Positions 17,229-26,890 of a DNA stretch of 64,000 nucleotides are shown one piece after another. How positions within the stretch are numbered: position 1 is the stretch's first letter; the number at the start of each line of letters is the position of its first letter. Location: NCBI RefSeq assembly GCF_001714725.1, contig NZ_CP016447.1:2619001-2683000 (forward strand). The letters run 5' to 3'. The DNA is from Acidovorax sp. RAC01. GTDB lineage: Bacteria > Pseudomonadota > Gammaproteobacteria > Burkholderiales > Burkholderiaceae_C. The position numbers were made by a program, and so were the translations under genes. The notes under the pieces are model-generated. The model saw nothing but the letters and a program-made list of their open reading frames with translations. It was not told where the DNA came from and ran no database searches.

Positions 17229-17913
17229 GGAGGCCGGAGAGCATCCGCTGGGCCTCACGGTCCACACGCTGCCACCAGCGGGTGCTGCCGTGGCCGACGC
17301 GCAGCGCGGCCGCTACGGCCGGCTCAAGATGCTCGGCGTGCTGCTGATCTGTGCGGCGCCCGTCATCGCCTCGTACTTCACGTACTACGTGGTGCGACCC
17401 GAGGGCCGCCGCAGCTATGGCGAGCTGATCGATCCCCAGCGTACCTTCCCCGACCTCAAAGCGACGACCCTGGACGGGCAAACGATGGACCTGCGTTCGC
17501 TCAAGGGCCAATGGCTCTTGGTGAGTGTGTCAGGCGGCGCCTGCGATGCAGCCTGCCAGAAGCACCTGTACCTGCAGCGCCAGATGCGCGAAAGCCTGGG
17601 CAAGGAAAAAGACCGGCTCGACTGGGTGTGGCTGGTCAACGATACCGCCCCGCTGCCTGCAGAGCTGGGCACAGCCCTGCAAAAGGCCACTGTGCTGCGG
17701 CTGGACGCCACAGCGTTGGGCAGCTGGTTAGCCCCTGCGCAGGGTCACGCGCTGGCGGACCATCTGTACGTGGTGGACCCGATGGGCAACTGGATGATGC
17801 GCTTCCCGGCCGCGATGGATACGACCGGCGCGGCCAAGGCCAAGCGCGACCTGGAACGCCTGCTGCGTGCATCTTCATCGTGGGATGAGGCCGGGCGCCC
17901 CGCAAAGCCATGA
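17170..17913 (+). CDS. Cytochrome oxidase assembly-associated membrane protein, thioredoxin-like
   Basis: A 247-residue protein with one N-terminal helix (MLGVLLICAAPVIASYFTYY, about residues 54-73) followed by a periplasmic domain with a thioredoxin/SCO-like fold: FPDLKATTLDGQTMDLRSLKGQWLLVSV and a CDAACQKH motif where a redox pair would sit. It resembles the conserved protein found between SURF1 and ctaA in Burkholderiales. The ATG at 17170 overlaps the SURF1 end by 59 nt; a later GTG start is possible. Its stop overlaps ctaA by 4 nt. Confidence 0.75.
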   Translation: MSGSTSSDGSFARAASQPPEEAGEHPLGLTVHTLPPAGAAVADAQRGRYGRLKMLGVLLICAAPVIASYFTYYVVRPEGRRSYGELIDPQRTFPDLKATTLDGQTMDLRSLKGQWLLVSVSGGACDAACQKHLYLQRQMRESLGKEKDRLDWVWLVNDTAPLPAELGTALQKATVLRLDATALGSWLAPAQGHALADHLYVVDPMGNWMMRFPAAMDTTGAAKAKRDLERLLRASSSWDEAGRPAKP

Positions 17914-19091
17914 TGGACACACAGCCGCTGTACGACCTGGCGCCGCTCGCGCGGCTCATGCTGGTCGGCATTCTCATTGCCTTGGGGCCGCTGGCCTGGA
18001 TTGCGCTGCGCAACCGCGGCAGCACGCCCGTGCGCCGCCTGCAGGCGCTGACCGTGCTCACACTTTTCCTGACGTTTGACCTGGTGCTGTTCGGCGCCTT
18101 CACGCGCCTGACGGACTCGGGTCTGGGGTGCCCGGACTGGCCCGGCTGCTACGGCAGCGCGAGCCCCGTGGGGGCGCGCGAGGAGATCTCGGCCGCCCAG
18201 GAGGCCATGCCCACCGGGCCGGTCACCCACGGCAAGGCATGGGTGGAGATGATTCACCGCTACCTGGCCACCGGCGTTGGCGTGCTCATCATCGCCATGA
18301 CCGCCTCAGCGTGGGTGCAGCGACGCCAGGCACTGCGCAGTGGTGCGCCGCAGCTCCCGCTCAGCCCATGGTGGCCCACCTTCACACTGTTTTGGGTGTG
18401 TCTGCAGGGTGCATTCGGCGCGTTGACGGTGACGATGAAGCTGTTTCCCGCCATCGTCACGCTGCACCTGATGGGTGGCGTGGTGCTGCTGGCGCTGTTG
18501 TGCGTGCAGGCGGTGCGCCACACGCACTGGGCGCAGGGGCGCCAGCCGGTAAACCTGACCGGCGCGCTGCGCTTTGCGCTGGTGGCTGCCACGGCGCTGG
18601 TGGGCGTGCAGATCGTGCTGGGCGGCTGGGTGAGCACCAACTATGCCGTGCTGGCCTGCACTACGTTCCCCACCTGCCAGGGCAGCTGGTGGCCCGAGAT
18701 GGATTTTGCGCAGGGCTTTCAGATCTGGCGTGAACTGGGCATGCTGCAGGACGGCACCCACATCAGCTTCGCCGGCCTCACGGCCATCCACTATGTTCAC
18801 CGCCTCATGGCCTACCTGGTGCTGGCCGTGATCTGGGGCGTGGCCTGGGGGCTGCATCGCCGCGGTCTGCTGGTGGCGCAGGCACGCTGGCTGGCAGCAT
18901 TGGGCGCCTTGCAGCTTGTCACCGGGCTTTCCAATGTGGTGCTGGACTGGCCGCTGGTTGCCGCCGTACTGCACACCGGCGGCGCTGCGGCGCTGGTGGT
19001 TGTTCTGACATGGTCGCTTGCGTCGAGCCGCGTTGCCGCGCAACCGCAAGCGGCTTCTGCACCGTCGCGTGCACCGAGAGTTTCTGCATGA
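17910..19091 (+). CDS. ctaA: Heme A synthase CtaA (COX15)
   Basis: The 393-residue, eight-helix protein carries the family signatures [40 protein letters not shown] and [10 protein letters not shown], with histidines that bind heme in each half. It oxidises the C8 methyl of heme O to the formyl group of heme A. The start codon overlaps the upstream stop (ATGA), and its own stop overlaps ctaB in the same way, so the three genes are translationally coupled. Confidence 0.95.
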   Translation: MMDTQPLYDLAPLARLMLVGILIALGPLAWIALRNRGSTPVRRLQALTVLTLFLTFDLVLFGAFTRLTDSGLGCPDWPGCYGSASPVGAREEISAAQEAMPTGPVTHGKAWVEMIHRYLATGVGVLIIAMTASAWVQRRQALRSGAPQLPLSPWWPTFTLFWVCLQGAFGALTVTMKLFPAIVTLHLMGGVVLLALLCVQAVRHTHWAQGRQPVNLTGALRFALVAATALVGVQIVLGGWVSTNYAVLACTTFPTCQGSWWPEMDFAQGFQIWRELGMLQDGTHISFAGLTAIHYVHRLMAYLVLAVIWGVAWGLHRRGLLVAQARWLAALGALQLVTGLSNVVLDWPLVAAVLHTGGAAALVVVLTWSLASSRVAAQPQAASAPSRAPRVSA

Positions 19092-19990
19092 GTGTTGCTT
19101 CCCCCGCGGCGGTTTCGCCGCCGTCCCGCCTGGCCCAGTTTTACGCGCTGACCAAGCCGCGTGTGGTCCAGCTCATCGTCTTTTGTGCGCTGATCGGCAT
19201 GGTGCTGGCTGTGCCCGGCATGCCCTCGGGCGCACAGCTGGGCCTGATGGCCGTGGCCTCGGCTGGCGTCTGGCTGGTGGCTGGGGCTGCAGCCGCGTTC
19301 AATTGCATTGTCGAGCAGGGCATCGACGCCAAGATGAAGCGCACCGCGTGGCGCCCCACCGCCAAAGGCGAACTCTCGAACGCGCAGACCCTGCTGTTCT
19401 CTGCCGTGCTGTGCGGTGCCGGATCGGCCATCCTGTACTTCCTGGTCAACCCGCTGACCATGTGGCTTACGTTTGCCACGTTCGTGGGTTATGCGGTGAT
19501 CTACACCGTCATCCTGAAGCCGCTGACCCCGCAGAACATCGTGATCGGTGGGGCCTCGGGCGCCATGCCGCCCGTGCTGGGCTGGGCCGCAATGACCAAC
19601 GACGTGGGACCCGAAGCGCTGATCCTGTTCCTGATCATTTTCCTGTGGACCCCGCCGCATTTCTGGGCGCTGGCGCTCTACAGGGTGGAGGACTACCGCA
19701 AATCGGGCCTCCCCATGCTGCCCGTCACGCACGGCAACGAGTTCACGCGCCTGCAGGTCTTCCTGTACACGCTGATCCTTTTTGCGGGCTGCCTGATGCC
19801 GTTTGTCTATGGCATGAGCTCCTGGATCTATCTGGCGGCGGCTGTGCTGCTCAGTGGCGGGTTCTGTGCCTACGGCTTCGCACTGTGGCGCAACTATTCC
19901 GATGCGCTGGCCCGCAAGACCTTCCGCTTTTCCCTGATCCACCTGAGCGTGCTGTTTGCCGCCCTGCTGGTGGACCACTACGTGCTGTGA
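19088..19990 (+). CDS. ctaB: Protoheme IX farnesyltransferase (heme O synthase)
   Basis: A 300-residue UbiA-superfamily prenyltransferase. The Asp-rich first loop with [18 protein letters not shown] binds the farnesyl diphosphate, and the second conserved loop and helices are intact ([19 protein letters not shown]). It adds a hydroxyethylfarnesyl tail to heme B, making heme O for CtaA. The ATG at 19088 is four bases inside the ctaA end; the longer in-frame start lacks homology. Confidence 0.95.
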   Translation: MSVASPAAVSPPSRLAQFYALTKPRVVQLIVFCALIGMVLAVPGMPSGAQLGLMAVASAGVWLVAGAAAAFNCIVEQGIDAKMKRTAWRPTAKGELSNAQTLLFSAVLCGAGSAILYFLVNPLTMWLTFATFVGYAVIYTVILKPLTPQNIVIGGASGAMPPVLGWAAMTNDVGPEALILFLIIFLWTPPHFWALALYRVEDYRKSGLPMLPVTHGNEFTRLQVFLYTLILFAGCLMPFVYGMSSWIYLAAAVLLSGGFCAYGFALWRNYSDALARKTFRFSLIHLSVLFAALLVDHYVL

Positions 19991-19995
19991 CTGCC

Positions 19996-20610
19996 ATGCT
20001 CAAACGTCGATTTACTATCAAATCTATAGCTGTCATGGCAATGGCGATAAGCGCTGCCGCCCTTTTTTCTGCCTGTACCGAGAAAAAGGTGGAGTTTCGG
20101 GGTGTGGATGTCACCGGCGCCGAGTACGCGCGCGACCTGCCGCTGACAGACCACCACGGCCAGGCCCGCCGCATGGCGGACTTTGCGGGCAAGGTCGTGG
20201 TGGTGTTCTTCGGCTTCACGCAGTGCCCGGATGTCTGCCCTACATCCATGCAGGAACTGGCCGAAGTCAAGAAGATGCTGGGCCCGGACGGTGACCGGCT
20301 GCAAGGGATCTTCGTCACCGTGGACCCGGAGCGCGACACGCCCGAAGTGCTCAAGGCGTACATGGCCAACTTTGATCCGACCTTCCTGGCGCTGCGCGGC
20401 ACGCCGGAGCAGCTGGCTGCCGTCGCCAAGGACTTCAAGATCTACTACAAGAAGGTCGACGGCAAGACCCCCACCAGCTACACCATGGATCACTCGGCCG
20501 GTAGCTACGTGTACGACACAGCCGGCCGTCTGCGCGTGTACAACCGCTACGGCAGCGGCGCGCAGGCCCTGGCGTCGGACGTGAAGGCCTTGCTGGGCGA
20601 GGCGCGCTGA
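19996..20610 (+). CDS. SCO1/SenC/PrrC-family copper chaperone lipoprotein
   Basis: A 204-residue thioredoxin-fold protein with the metal site CPDVCPTSM and a distal His in YTMDHSAGSYVYD. The N-terminus is a lipoprotein signal ending in LFSAC (Cys about residue 27). SCO proteins load copper into the CuA site of subunit II. It starts 6 bp after ctaB. Unusually, the DNA of its signal peptide (about 20009-20070) is a copy of the interspersed repeat found between genes elsewhere in this window. Confidence 0.92.
   Translation: MLKRRFTIKSIAVMAMAISAAALFSACTEKKVEFRGVDVTGAEYARDLPLTDHHGQARRMADFAGKVVVVFFGFTQCPDVCPTSMQELAEVKKMLGPDGDRLQGIFVTVDPERDTPEVLKAYMANFDPTFLALRGTPEQLAAVAKDFKIYYKKVDGKTPTSYTMDHSAGSYVYDTAGRLRVYNRYGSGAQALASDVKALLGEAR
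20009..20070 (+). repeat. Interspersed repeat copy 3, inside the sco signal sequence
   Basis: TTTACTATCAAATCTATAGC, then GGCAAT, AAGCGCT and a T-run align without gaps over 62 bases with the copy at 29784-29845 (about 42 identities by eye). It encodes FTIKSIAVMAMAISAAALFSA of the Sco lipoprotein signal. Confidence 0.65.
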
Positions 20611-20787
20611 GCTTTCACCGACGCACGCCCTCAACGGGCGGTGCGCCCCTGTCGCTGGCAGCCCCGCCTGCGCCCCAACGTGGCAGGGCAGTCTTGACGG
20701 AGGCTTTCACCCAAGTAGCCATTGCAAGACGGCCGCGCCCCGCAGGCCGGCACAAGCCGAGGCCCTGAATGGCCTCAGCGACGCTGG

Positions 20788-21816
20788 TCACTCCGCCTTG
20801 ATGCCTCGCATCGCAATCACGCCGCCGAGCAGGCTGGTGTCGGCCTTGATCCGGTTGGCCAGGCCTTCAGGCGATGTGCCCGCCACTTGCCAGCCCTGCT
20901 GGAAAAGCTTGCTGCGCACCTCTTCGCTGCGGGCAATCTCGCCGATCAGTGCAGCCAGCTTGGCCTGGATGGGCTTGGGCATGGTGGCAGGGGCTGCAAA
21001 CGCGTTCCAGATCTCCAGATTGAAGTTGCTGATGCCTGCCTCTGACAGGCTCGGGATGTCGGGCGCGAGCGCGCTGCGCGTGGTGGACGTCACGCCGATA
21101 GCGCGCAGCTTGCCGGCCTTGACCTGCGCCTGCGCAAGCGCCGGTGGCATCAGTGCCATCTGCAGTTGCCCGCCCAGCATGGCGGTGGCCACCTGTGCGT
21201 AGCCGGGGTAGGGCACATGCACAGGGTTGATGTTGCTGCGCGACTTGAGCAGTTCGGTACCAATGTGCCCCACGGTGCCGACGCCCGGCGTGCCATAGCT
21301 CCATTTGTCGCCGCCGTTGCGGGCGGCCACAAAGAACTCCTGCGCGGTAGCGGTTGCGGGCACACCGGGTTGGTTGACCGGCGCAGTCAGCACCAGTGGC
21401 GATGTGCCAATCAGGCTCAATGGCGCCAGGTCCTTGATCGGGTCGTAAGGCACTGCCGCGTTCAGCAGCTTGGCAATGGTCAGGTTGCCATTGATCATCA
21501 GCCCGATGGTGTGGTCGTCACGCGCCTTGGCCACGGCATCGGCGCCAATGTTGCCGCCCGCGCCCACACGGTTCTCAACGATGACCGGTTGCCCCAGCGC
21601 CTTGGAAAGCGGCTCGGCAAACGTACGCGCTGTCAGGTCGGGAGACGAGCCACCAGGGAAGCCGACGATGATCCGCACCGTCTTGGTGGGCCATTTGGCG
21701 GCAAGCGCAGCGGCGCCAGAGGCTGCTGTCTGTGCGGCGGCCCAAGGGGCAGCGGCGGCTAGCGCCAGGGCCAGTGCGGTGCGGCGGGACAGGATGCGTG
21801 CGGTATGGGCGGACAA
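20788..21816 (-). CDS. Tripartite tricarboxylate transporter substrate-binding protein (Bug/TctC family)
   Basis: The 342-residue periplasmic binding protein shows a signal peptide with a twin-arginine-like start (LSRRTALALAL...AQ) and the Bug signature PTKTVRIIVGFPGGSSPDLTAR, later NRVGAGGNIGAD and YGTPGVGTVGHIG. Bug proteins bind small acids or related solutes; this one has no TctA/TctB membrane genes beside it, as is common. The start is probably TTG at 21814-21816: GAGGAG lies eight bases before it, whereas the upstream ATG (21840) would place that site inside the gene. Confidence 0.88.
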   Translation of the reverse strand: MSAHTARILSRRTALALALAAAAPWAAAQTAASGAAALAAKWPTKTVRIIVGFPGGSSPDLTARTFAEPLSKALGQPVIVENRVGAGGNIGADAVAKARDDHTIGLMINGNLTIAKLLNAAVPYDPIKDLAPLSLIGTSPLVLTAPVNQPGVPATATAQEFFVAARNGGDKWSYGTPGVGTVGHIGTELLKSRSNINPVHVPYPGYAQVATAMLGGQLQMALMPPALAQAQVKAGKLRAIGVTSTTRSALAPDIPSLSEAGISNFNLEIWNAFAAPATMPKPIQAKLAALIGEIARSEEVRSKLFQQGWQVAGTSPEGLANRIKADTSLLGGVIAMRGIKAE

Positions 21817-21857
21817 GGGGAGTTCTCCTCGCTGGTTCATGTTTGAAGGGCCGAAAG

Positions 21858-21882
21858 CCAAAGGGCCCCTTGCGGGGCCCTC
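21858..21882 (-). terminator. Terminator downstream of rpoH
   Basis: Read leftwards, GGGCCCC, loop GCAA, GGGGCCC, then TTTGGCTTT. It lies between the rpoH stop and the Bug gene start and should end the rpoH transcript. Confidence 0.65.
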
Positions 21883-21964
21883 TTGGCAGTCATCCGTGAA
21901 ACGCAATGGTAAGGCAACGCTGCGCCACAGGCCGCGCACGTGCAGGGCCAACCCTGCACCGTCC

Positions 21965-22906
21965 TCAGGCGTACTCGGCCAGGGCCTTTTTCATCTTCTT
22001 CATCGCAGCCACTTCGATCTGGCGGATACGCTCGGCACTCACGCCATACACCGCTGCCAGATCGTGCAGCGTCATGCCGCCGGTGCCATCGTCGTTCACC
22101 TTGAGCCAGCGCTCTTCCACGATACGGCGGCTGCGGTCGTCCAGGCTGTTCAGGGCGGCGGCGATGCCGTCGGTGGCCATGGCATCGCGCTGGCGCGACT
22201 CGATCATGGCCGTAGGCTCGTGCGAGGCGTCGGCCAGGTAGGCAATGGGGCCAAACGCCTGTTCGCCGTCGTCCGAAGGGGCGGGATCCAGCAACACATC
22301 GCCCCCGGACATGCGCGTTTCCATCTCGATGACTTCTTCGCGCTTGACGTTCAGCTGTGCCGCCACCGCGTCGATCTCGTGGTCCGACAGCGTATCGCGG
22401 TGGGTGGCAGCGTCGGCTGCGGCGGCATCGGCCTTGAAGCCCTGCTTCATCGACCGCAGGTTGAAAAACAGCTTGCGCTGAGCCTTGGTGGTGGCCACTT
22501 TCACCATGCGCCAGTTCTTCAGGATGTACTCGTGAATCTCGGCCTTGATCCAGTGCATGGCATAGCTCACCAGCCGCACACCCTGTTCGGGGTCGAAGCG
22601 CTTGACAGCCTTCATCAGGCCGACATTGCCTTCCTGGATGAGGTCGCCGTGGGGAAGCCCGTAGCCCAGGTACTGACGGGCGATGGACACGACAAGGCGC
22701 AGGTGCGACATCACCAGCCGGCCGGCCGCATCGACGTCGTTGTGGTCCCGCAGTCGGCGCGCGTACGACTGCTCTTCCTCCAGGGAGAGCATGGGCAACC
22801 GGTTGACCGCCGAGATATAGGCGTCCAGATTGCCGAGCGGAGGCACGAGCGCCCAGGCGTTCGCAGGTGCCAAAGTCGTCGTCGCGGTTCCAGATTGAAG
22901 GTTCAT
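21965..22906 (-). CDS. rpoH: RNA polymerase heat-shock sigma factor RpoH (sigma-32)
   Basis: The 313-residue sigma factor has region 2 (SHLRLVVSIARQYLGYGLPHGDLIQEGNVGLMKAVKRFD) and the RpoH-specific box KAQRKLFFNLR that separates it from RpoD and RpoS. Region 4 ends with YGVSAERIRQIEVAAMKKM. It directs transcription of chaperone and protease genes. The ATG at 22904-22906 is preceded by AAAGGA. A perfect CIRCE palindrome and a promoter lie 27-56 bp upstream, so HrcA may control its synthesis. The Bug-family gene downstream is separated by a terminator. Confidence 0.96.
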   Translation of the reverse strand: MNLQSGTATTTLAPANAWALVPPLGNLDAYISAVNRLPMLSLEEEQSYARRLRDHNDVDAAGRLVMSHLRLVVSIARQYLGYGLPHGDLIQEGNVGLMKAVKRFDPEQGVRLVSYAMHWIKAEIHEYILKNWRMVKVATTKAQRKLFFNLRSMKQGFKADAAAADAATHRDTLSDHEIDAVAAQLNVKREEVIEMETRMSGGDVLLDPAPSDDGEQAFGPIAYLADASHEPTAMIESRQRDAMATDGIAAALNSLDDRSRRIVEERWLKVNDDGTGGMTLHDLAAVYGVSAERIRQIEVAAMKKMKKALAEYA

Positions 22907-22932
22907 TCCGGCGTCCTTTCCTCTAAGCCATG

Positions 22933-22962
22933 ATGTTAGCACTCTCTTGGAGTGAGTGCTAA
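22933..22962 (-). promoter_or_regulatory. Probable sigma-70-like promoter of rpoH
   Basis: Read leftwards, TTAGCA (22957-22962) and TAACAT (22933-22938) are separated by 18 bp. Both boxes are fair matches to a housekeeping promoter and lie within the CIRCE operator, so repressor binding would block RNA polymerase. Confidence 0.5.
22936..22962. promoter_or_regulatory. CIRCE operator (HrcA-binding palindrome) upstream of rpoH
   Basis: TTAGCACTC, nine bases, then GAGTGCTAA: every position of the nine-base arms equals the CIRCE consensus. The element starts 30 bp upstream of the rpoH ATG, in the usual place for a repressor overlapping the promoter or the leader. Known CIRCE sites control groESL and dnaK or grpE operons via HrcA; here it indicates HrcA control of the sigma factor gene. 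Confidence 0.92.
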
Positions 22963-23654
22963 GGGTGAAGTTCCCCCGGCTTTGGCATGGTTTTGGCTGG
23001 GTGGTCAGACCCGGAAAATGCCTGTGGTTGTCATCCGAATTGTGGACTTTTTCCACTGATGGGTGCATGCGCCAGATGTGCGTGATGGCCGTGCAAGCGA
23101 ATGATTCGTTCGCAAAAGTTACATCTGATCAAGACGCTGGCGGCTTTGTCTACGTGCTTCCGGGCAGATTCGTAGCAACCTTTCGGCCGCGCTTGCCTGG
23201 CAGCAAAGCAGATTTCCTGGTTCGAAGGCTGCTCAGTTGCGCGTCACGGATCAAGGGGCCGGTCAAGCATACCCACCGAAGGCTGCGTGTAATGCGCGTG
23301 ACCGCCGACCCGGGGAGCTGACCCGTTTGCACGTCGGCAGCCTGAACATGCCGGCACCTTGCTCTCGCACTTTTCAGGCGAGCGCCCCAGAAATGTCAGG
23401 CCACTCGATGCGTCTCCCGTGGGCGGCTGCCGTCTCCGTTGGGTCGCCCCGGGCGATTCAATTTGCCTGTGGCCTCTGATTGATGACCTTCCCTGGCTAT
23501 CCAGATAGTCGAAATGCACGGCTCTTGACGTTGCCGCGAGGTGGCCCTGGCGACCGAGCCCTGCAGGCCCGAAGCCCCACCTGTGGCAGCCTGGAGCAGC
23601 GCTGGAGCAGCACGCCGTGGCAGACTGCACCGCCGCAGCCCCCCGGAGACTTCC
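22963..23654. other. About 690-bp region between rpoH and cutA
   Basis: No frame here has homology, composition or ribosome site that I would trust. There are short open frames on both strands, which is normal in GC-rich DNA. I saw no tRNA cloverleaf; a GGTTCGAA at 23219 resembles a T-arm but no acceptor stem pairs around it. Confidence 0.5.
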
Positions 23655-24053
23655 ATGGCCCCCGAATCGCCCCCCCTTGTATTGCTCGATCTGTGCATGG
23701 TGACCACCACGGTCGCCACCGAAGCCGATGCGCGGCGGCTGGCCCAGGCGGTACTGCAGGCGCGCCTGGCGGCCTGCGTTCAGGTGGAGCCCATCACCTC
23801 GCACTTTCGCTGGCAGGGTGCGCTGCAGGAAGACCGCGAACTGCGCCTGGTGTGCAAGACCACGGGCGCTGCCGTGCCTGCCCTGACTGCCTTGCTGCGC
23901 GCGCAGCACCCTTACACGCTGCCCCAGCTGGTCGTGCAGGTGCTGCAGGCTTCGGTGGAGTACGCACAATGGGTGCGCACCGAAGTGGTGGTGCCTGCCG
24001 CCGCGGTACAGACCTGGCCGCGTGCATCCACCAGCGTGAATCAAATCACGTAA
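23655..24053 (+). CDS. cutA: CutA-type divalent cation tolerance protein
   Basis: A 132-residue trimeric ferredoxin-like protein. Core pattern: MVTTTVATEADARRLAQAVLQARLAACVQVEPITSHFRW and the C-terminal HPYTLPQLVVQVLQAS. CutA homologues bind copper and are linked to divalent metal tolerance, though the mechanism is unclear. The ATG at 23655 has GGAG eight bases upstream, giving about 15 extra residues before the usual family start. Its 3' end overlaps the convergent GGDEF-EAL gene by 13 bp. Confidence 0.88.
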   Translation: MAPESPPLVLLDLCMVTTTVATEADARRLAQAVLQARLAACVQVEPITSHFRWQGALQEDRELRLVCKTTGAAVPALTALLRAQHPYTLPQLVVQVLQASVEYAQWVRTEVVVPAAAVQTWPRASTSVNQIT

Positions 24054-26743
24054 CAGGCGGCCGACGAGGGCTGTGGTTGCGCAGCCAGCGCCTGCTGCTC
24101 AAACGCATCGAGCGCCAGCGGCCGGCCAAACAGGTAGCCCTGGAAGGCCTTGCAGCCGTGCGCCAGCAGAAACTGGTAGTGCTCCTCGGTCTCCACACCT
24201 TCGGCAATCACGCTCAGCCCCAGGCTGTCGGCCAGACCGATGATCGAGCGCGCAATGGCAGCATCGCTGGCGTCCAGCAGCACGTCGCGCACAAAGCCCT
24301 GGTCGATCTTGATCTGGTCGAGCGGCAGGCGCTTGAGGTAGCTCAGGCTCGAATAGCCGGTGCCAAAGTCGTCCAGCGCAAAGCCCAGGCCGTGCGCCTT
24401 CAGGGCTCGCATGATGGCAATCACGTTGTCCACGTTGTCCAGCAGCAGGCTTTCGGTCAGCTCCAGCTTGATGTTGTGGGGGTTCGCGCCGGTGCGCTGC
24501 ACCATGGCCAGGAGCTGGTCCACAAAGTGTTCCTGCAGAAACTGCCGCGCACTCACGTTGATGGCCAGCTGCAGGTGCGCCAGGCCGGGGGTGTTGCTCC
24601 ACAGCGCCTGCTGGCGCATGGCGGTTTCCATCACCCAGTCGCCCAGCGGCAGGATGAGCCCGGTTTCTTCGGCCAGCGGTATGAACTCGGACGGCGGCAC
24701 CATGCCGTGTCCGGGATGGTGCCAGCGCACCAGCGCCTCGGCGCCGGTCACGCAGCCCGCACTGTCCACCTGTGGCTGGTACAGCAGCAAAAATTGCGAT
24801 TGCCGCAGGCCGGTGTGCAGTTCGCCCTCCAGCAGCGCGCGCCGGTTCACCGCCTGCTGCATGTCGGGGTCAAAAAACCGCAGCGTGTTGCGCCCGGCAT
24901 CCTTGGCTCGGTACATGGCCATGTCGGCCTGCTTGAGCACTTCGTCCAGCGGGGCCAGGTGGTCGCGCAGCAGCGTCACGCCAATGCTGGCTGTGATGTG
25001 GTGCTCGTAGCCGGCCAGGTCATAGGGCTGGCGCAGGTCGTGCAGCAGCTTTTCGCCCAGCACGCGCGTGTGCGCGGCAGCTTCGCTGGCGTCAGGGCTC
25101 AGGCTTTGCAGCACCACCACGAATTCATCACCGCCCAGGCGGGCCACGGTGTCGTGCTCGCGCACACCCTGGCGCAGGCGGCCCGCCACTTGTTTCAGCA
25201 GCAGGTCGCCCACCTCGTGTCCGCGCGTGTCGTTCAGGGTCTTGAAGTTGTCCAGGTCCACAAACAGCACGGCGGTGTTTTCGCCCGTGCGTTCGCTGCC
25301 GGCCAGCACCTGCTGAAGGCGGTCCACCAGCAGGCGGCGGTTGGGCAGCTGGGTGAGCGCGTCATAGAAGGCCAGGTAGCGTGCCTCGTCCTCCGCTGCC
25401 TTGCGGCCCGAGATGTCGATGTCGATACAGAACATCTCGGGTGGATGGCCGGGCACCTCGATGAAGGCATGGCTGGAGAACACGTCCACCGGCGAGCCGT
25501 CCTTGCGGCGCAGCTGCATTTCAGATGCAGGGATGACCTCGCCGGTGGCAAACATGTGCCGCATGTGCGTGCGCACGTCGTCGTGCATGGCCGCGGGGAT
25601 GATCAGGTCCAGCAGGTTCTTGCCCAGTGCCTCGTCCGACGTATAGCCATAAAGCTTTTCGGAGGCCTGGTTCCAGTAGCTGGTGGTGCCGTCTTGCAGG
25701 TAGCCCTGAACCGAGATCGACGGGATGGTGCGCAGCAGCGACCGGAACCGCAGCTCCGATTCGCGCAGGGCGGTTTCGGTGTGCTTGCGCTCGGTGATGT
25801 CCCGCGCCAGGAACACCACGGCGGGCTCGGCATCGGTGCGGCCCTGCAGCGGCTGGGCCCGCCCTTCGAAAGACCGTGGGCCTGACCGCGTGTGGATGTC
25901 GTATTCGATGCTCTGCGTGGTGCCCGCCTGCAAGGTGGCCCGAACGAGCGCCAGAAAGCGGTCTGCCTGCTCGACGGGCAGCACATCGTGCATGCGCTTG
26001 CCCAGCAGTTCGGTGGCATGTTCGGCCAGCGGTTCATCGTCGGGCGAAAGCACTTCCAGATAGCGGCCCTGTGCATCGAGCACCAGCAGCACGTCGGGGA
26101 TAGCGTGGGTGATGGCCTGGAGCCTGGCAGCGGTGTCGGCGAGGGCACGTTCCGTGGCAATGCGCGCCTGCGCGTCGCTCAGCAGCAGGCCGAGAATCAT
26201 CGTGGCTGGCGTGAAGGTGAGCAAAAACGGCACCGCCAGGTACTGGTTGACACGTGCCACCGCCTCGGGCGGCAGCCACTGGAACACGATGATTTCTGCC
26301 ACATGCACCAACAGGCCGAACACCAGCAGTGGCAACGGTTTTACCGAAATCCATTGGCGGGCATGTGCTGCGCGGTAGGCCAGCCCCATGGCAGCGCACA
26401 TCACGATAACGGTGACGCCCACCTCGGTTCCGCCACCCCCCAGCCAGATGCGCGCCACCACCGCCATCGCGGCGGCCACGCCAGCGATCAGCGGGCCGCC
26501 AAACAGCCCGGCCATGCTCAGCACCACCGAGCGCGCATCGAAGATCACACCGGGCAGCAGCTCGATGGGGGTCAGCATGCCGATGACGCAGATCCCCCCG
26601 AACAGGACTCCGGAAGCGATCTGTCCGGCCAGCGGGCGGCCCCGCCAGAAGCGCAGGTTGAAGCCGTACAGGTAGCACAGCGCCAGCAGCAGGGCAGCAG
26701 CTTTGACCAAGGCGATGAACAAGGAGCCTCCCGGATATGTCAC
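24041..26743 (-). CDS. Membrane-bound GGDEF-EAL c-di-GMP protein with 5TM sensor and two PAS domains
   Basis: The 900-residue protein has an N-terminal five-helix LytS/YhcK-type sensor (residues 1-190), PAS domains at about 205-320 and 335-455, a GGDEF domain (465-625) and an EAL domain (640-890). The GGDEF motif is intact in RLGGDEFVV, and an inhibitory I-site REHD lies five residues before it. The EAL domain keeps EALVRW, the TES segment, DDFGTGYSSL and KIDQGFV, so both cyclase and phosphodiesterase activity are possible. The start is GTG; a TTG ten bases after GGGAGG, seven codons in, is an alternative. Confidence 0.93.
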   Translation of the reverse strand: MTYPGGSLFIALVKAAALLLALCYLYGFNLRFWRGRPLAGQIASGVLFGGICVIGMLTPIELLPGVIFDARSVVLSMAGLFGGPLIAGVAAAMAVVARIWLGGGGTEVGVTVIVMCAAMGLAYRAAHARQWISVKPLPLLVFGLLVHVAEIIVFQWLPPEAVARVNQYLAVPFLLTFTPATMILGLLLSDAQARIATERALADTAARLQAITHAIPDVLLVLDAQGRYLEVLSPDDEPLAEHATELLGKRMHDVLPVEQADRFLALVRATLQAGTTQSIEYDIHTRSGPRSFEGRAQPLQGRTDAEPAVVFLARDITERKHTETALRESELRFRSLLRTIPSISVQGYLQDGTTSYWNQASEKLYGYTSDEALGKNLLDLIIPAAMHDDVRTHMRHMFATGEVIPASEMQLRRKDGSPVDVFSSHAFIEVPGHPPEMFCIDIDISGRKAAEDEARYLAFYDALTQLPNRRLLVDRLQQVLAGSERTGENTAVLFVDLDNFKTLNDTRGHEVGDLLLKQVAGRLRQGVREHDTVARLGGDEFVVVLQSLSPDASEAAAHTRVLGEKLLHDLRQPYDLAGYEHHITASIGVTLLRDHLAPLDEVLKQADMAMYRAKDAGRNTLRFFDPDMQQAVNRRALLEGELHTGLRQSQFLLLYQPQVDSAGCVTGAEALVRWHHPGHGMVPPSEFIPLAEETGLILPLGDWVMETAMRQQALWSNTPGLAHLQLAINVSARQFLQEHFVDQLLAMVQRTGANPHNIKLELTESLLLDNVDNVIAIMRALKAHGLGFALDDFGTGYSSLSYLKRLPLDQIKIDQGFVRDVLLDASDAAIARSIIGLADSLGLSVIAEGVETEEHYQFLLAHGCKAFQGYLFGRPLALDAFEQQALAAQPQPSSAACYVI

Positions 26744-26890
26744 CGAATCCCATCATGCGGGAAATGCAAGCATTCGTAAACGTAAAAATGGCCCCGGGGG
26801 GCCAAATCGTTCACGGGTGTTGCAGCGCGGTGCGACCCGGGGCAGGGCTTTCTGCCGGCGCAGGCGCGGTGGCCGCCCCGTAGCGGGGGC

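Noticed and set aside
18000..20070. Long frame joining the ctaB region to sco in one reading frame
   Set aside because: ctaB is read in another frame with all motifs; the sco ATG at 19996 has the lipoprotein signal immediately after it.
23190..23250. Possible tRNA T-arm (GGTTCGAA)
   Set aside because: No acceptor stem, D-arm or anticodon arm can be folded around it.
23480..25885. Open frame of about 800 codons on the plus strand opposite the GGDEF-EAL gene
   Set aside because: It is the complementary shadow of a strongly conserved gene; the amino-acid content is His/Gln/Arg/Val-rich without domains. Long antisense frames are common in GC-rich DNA.
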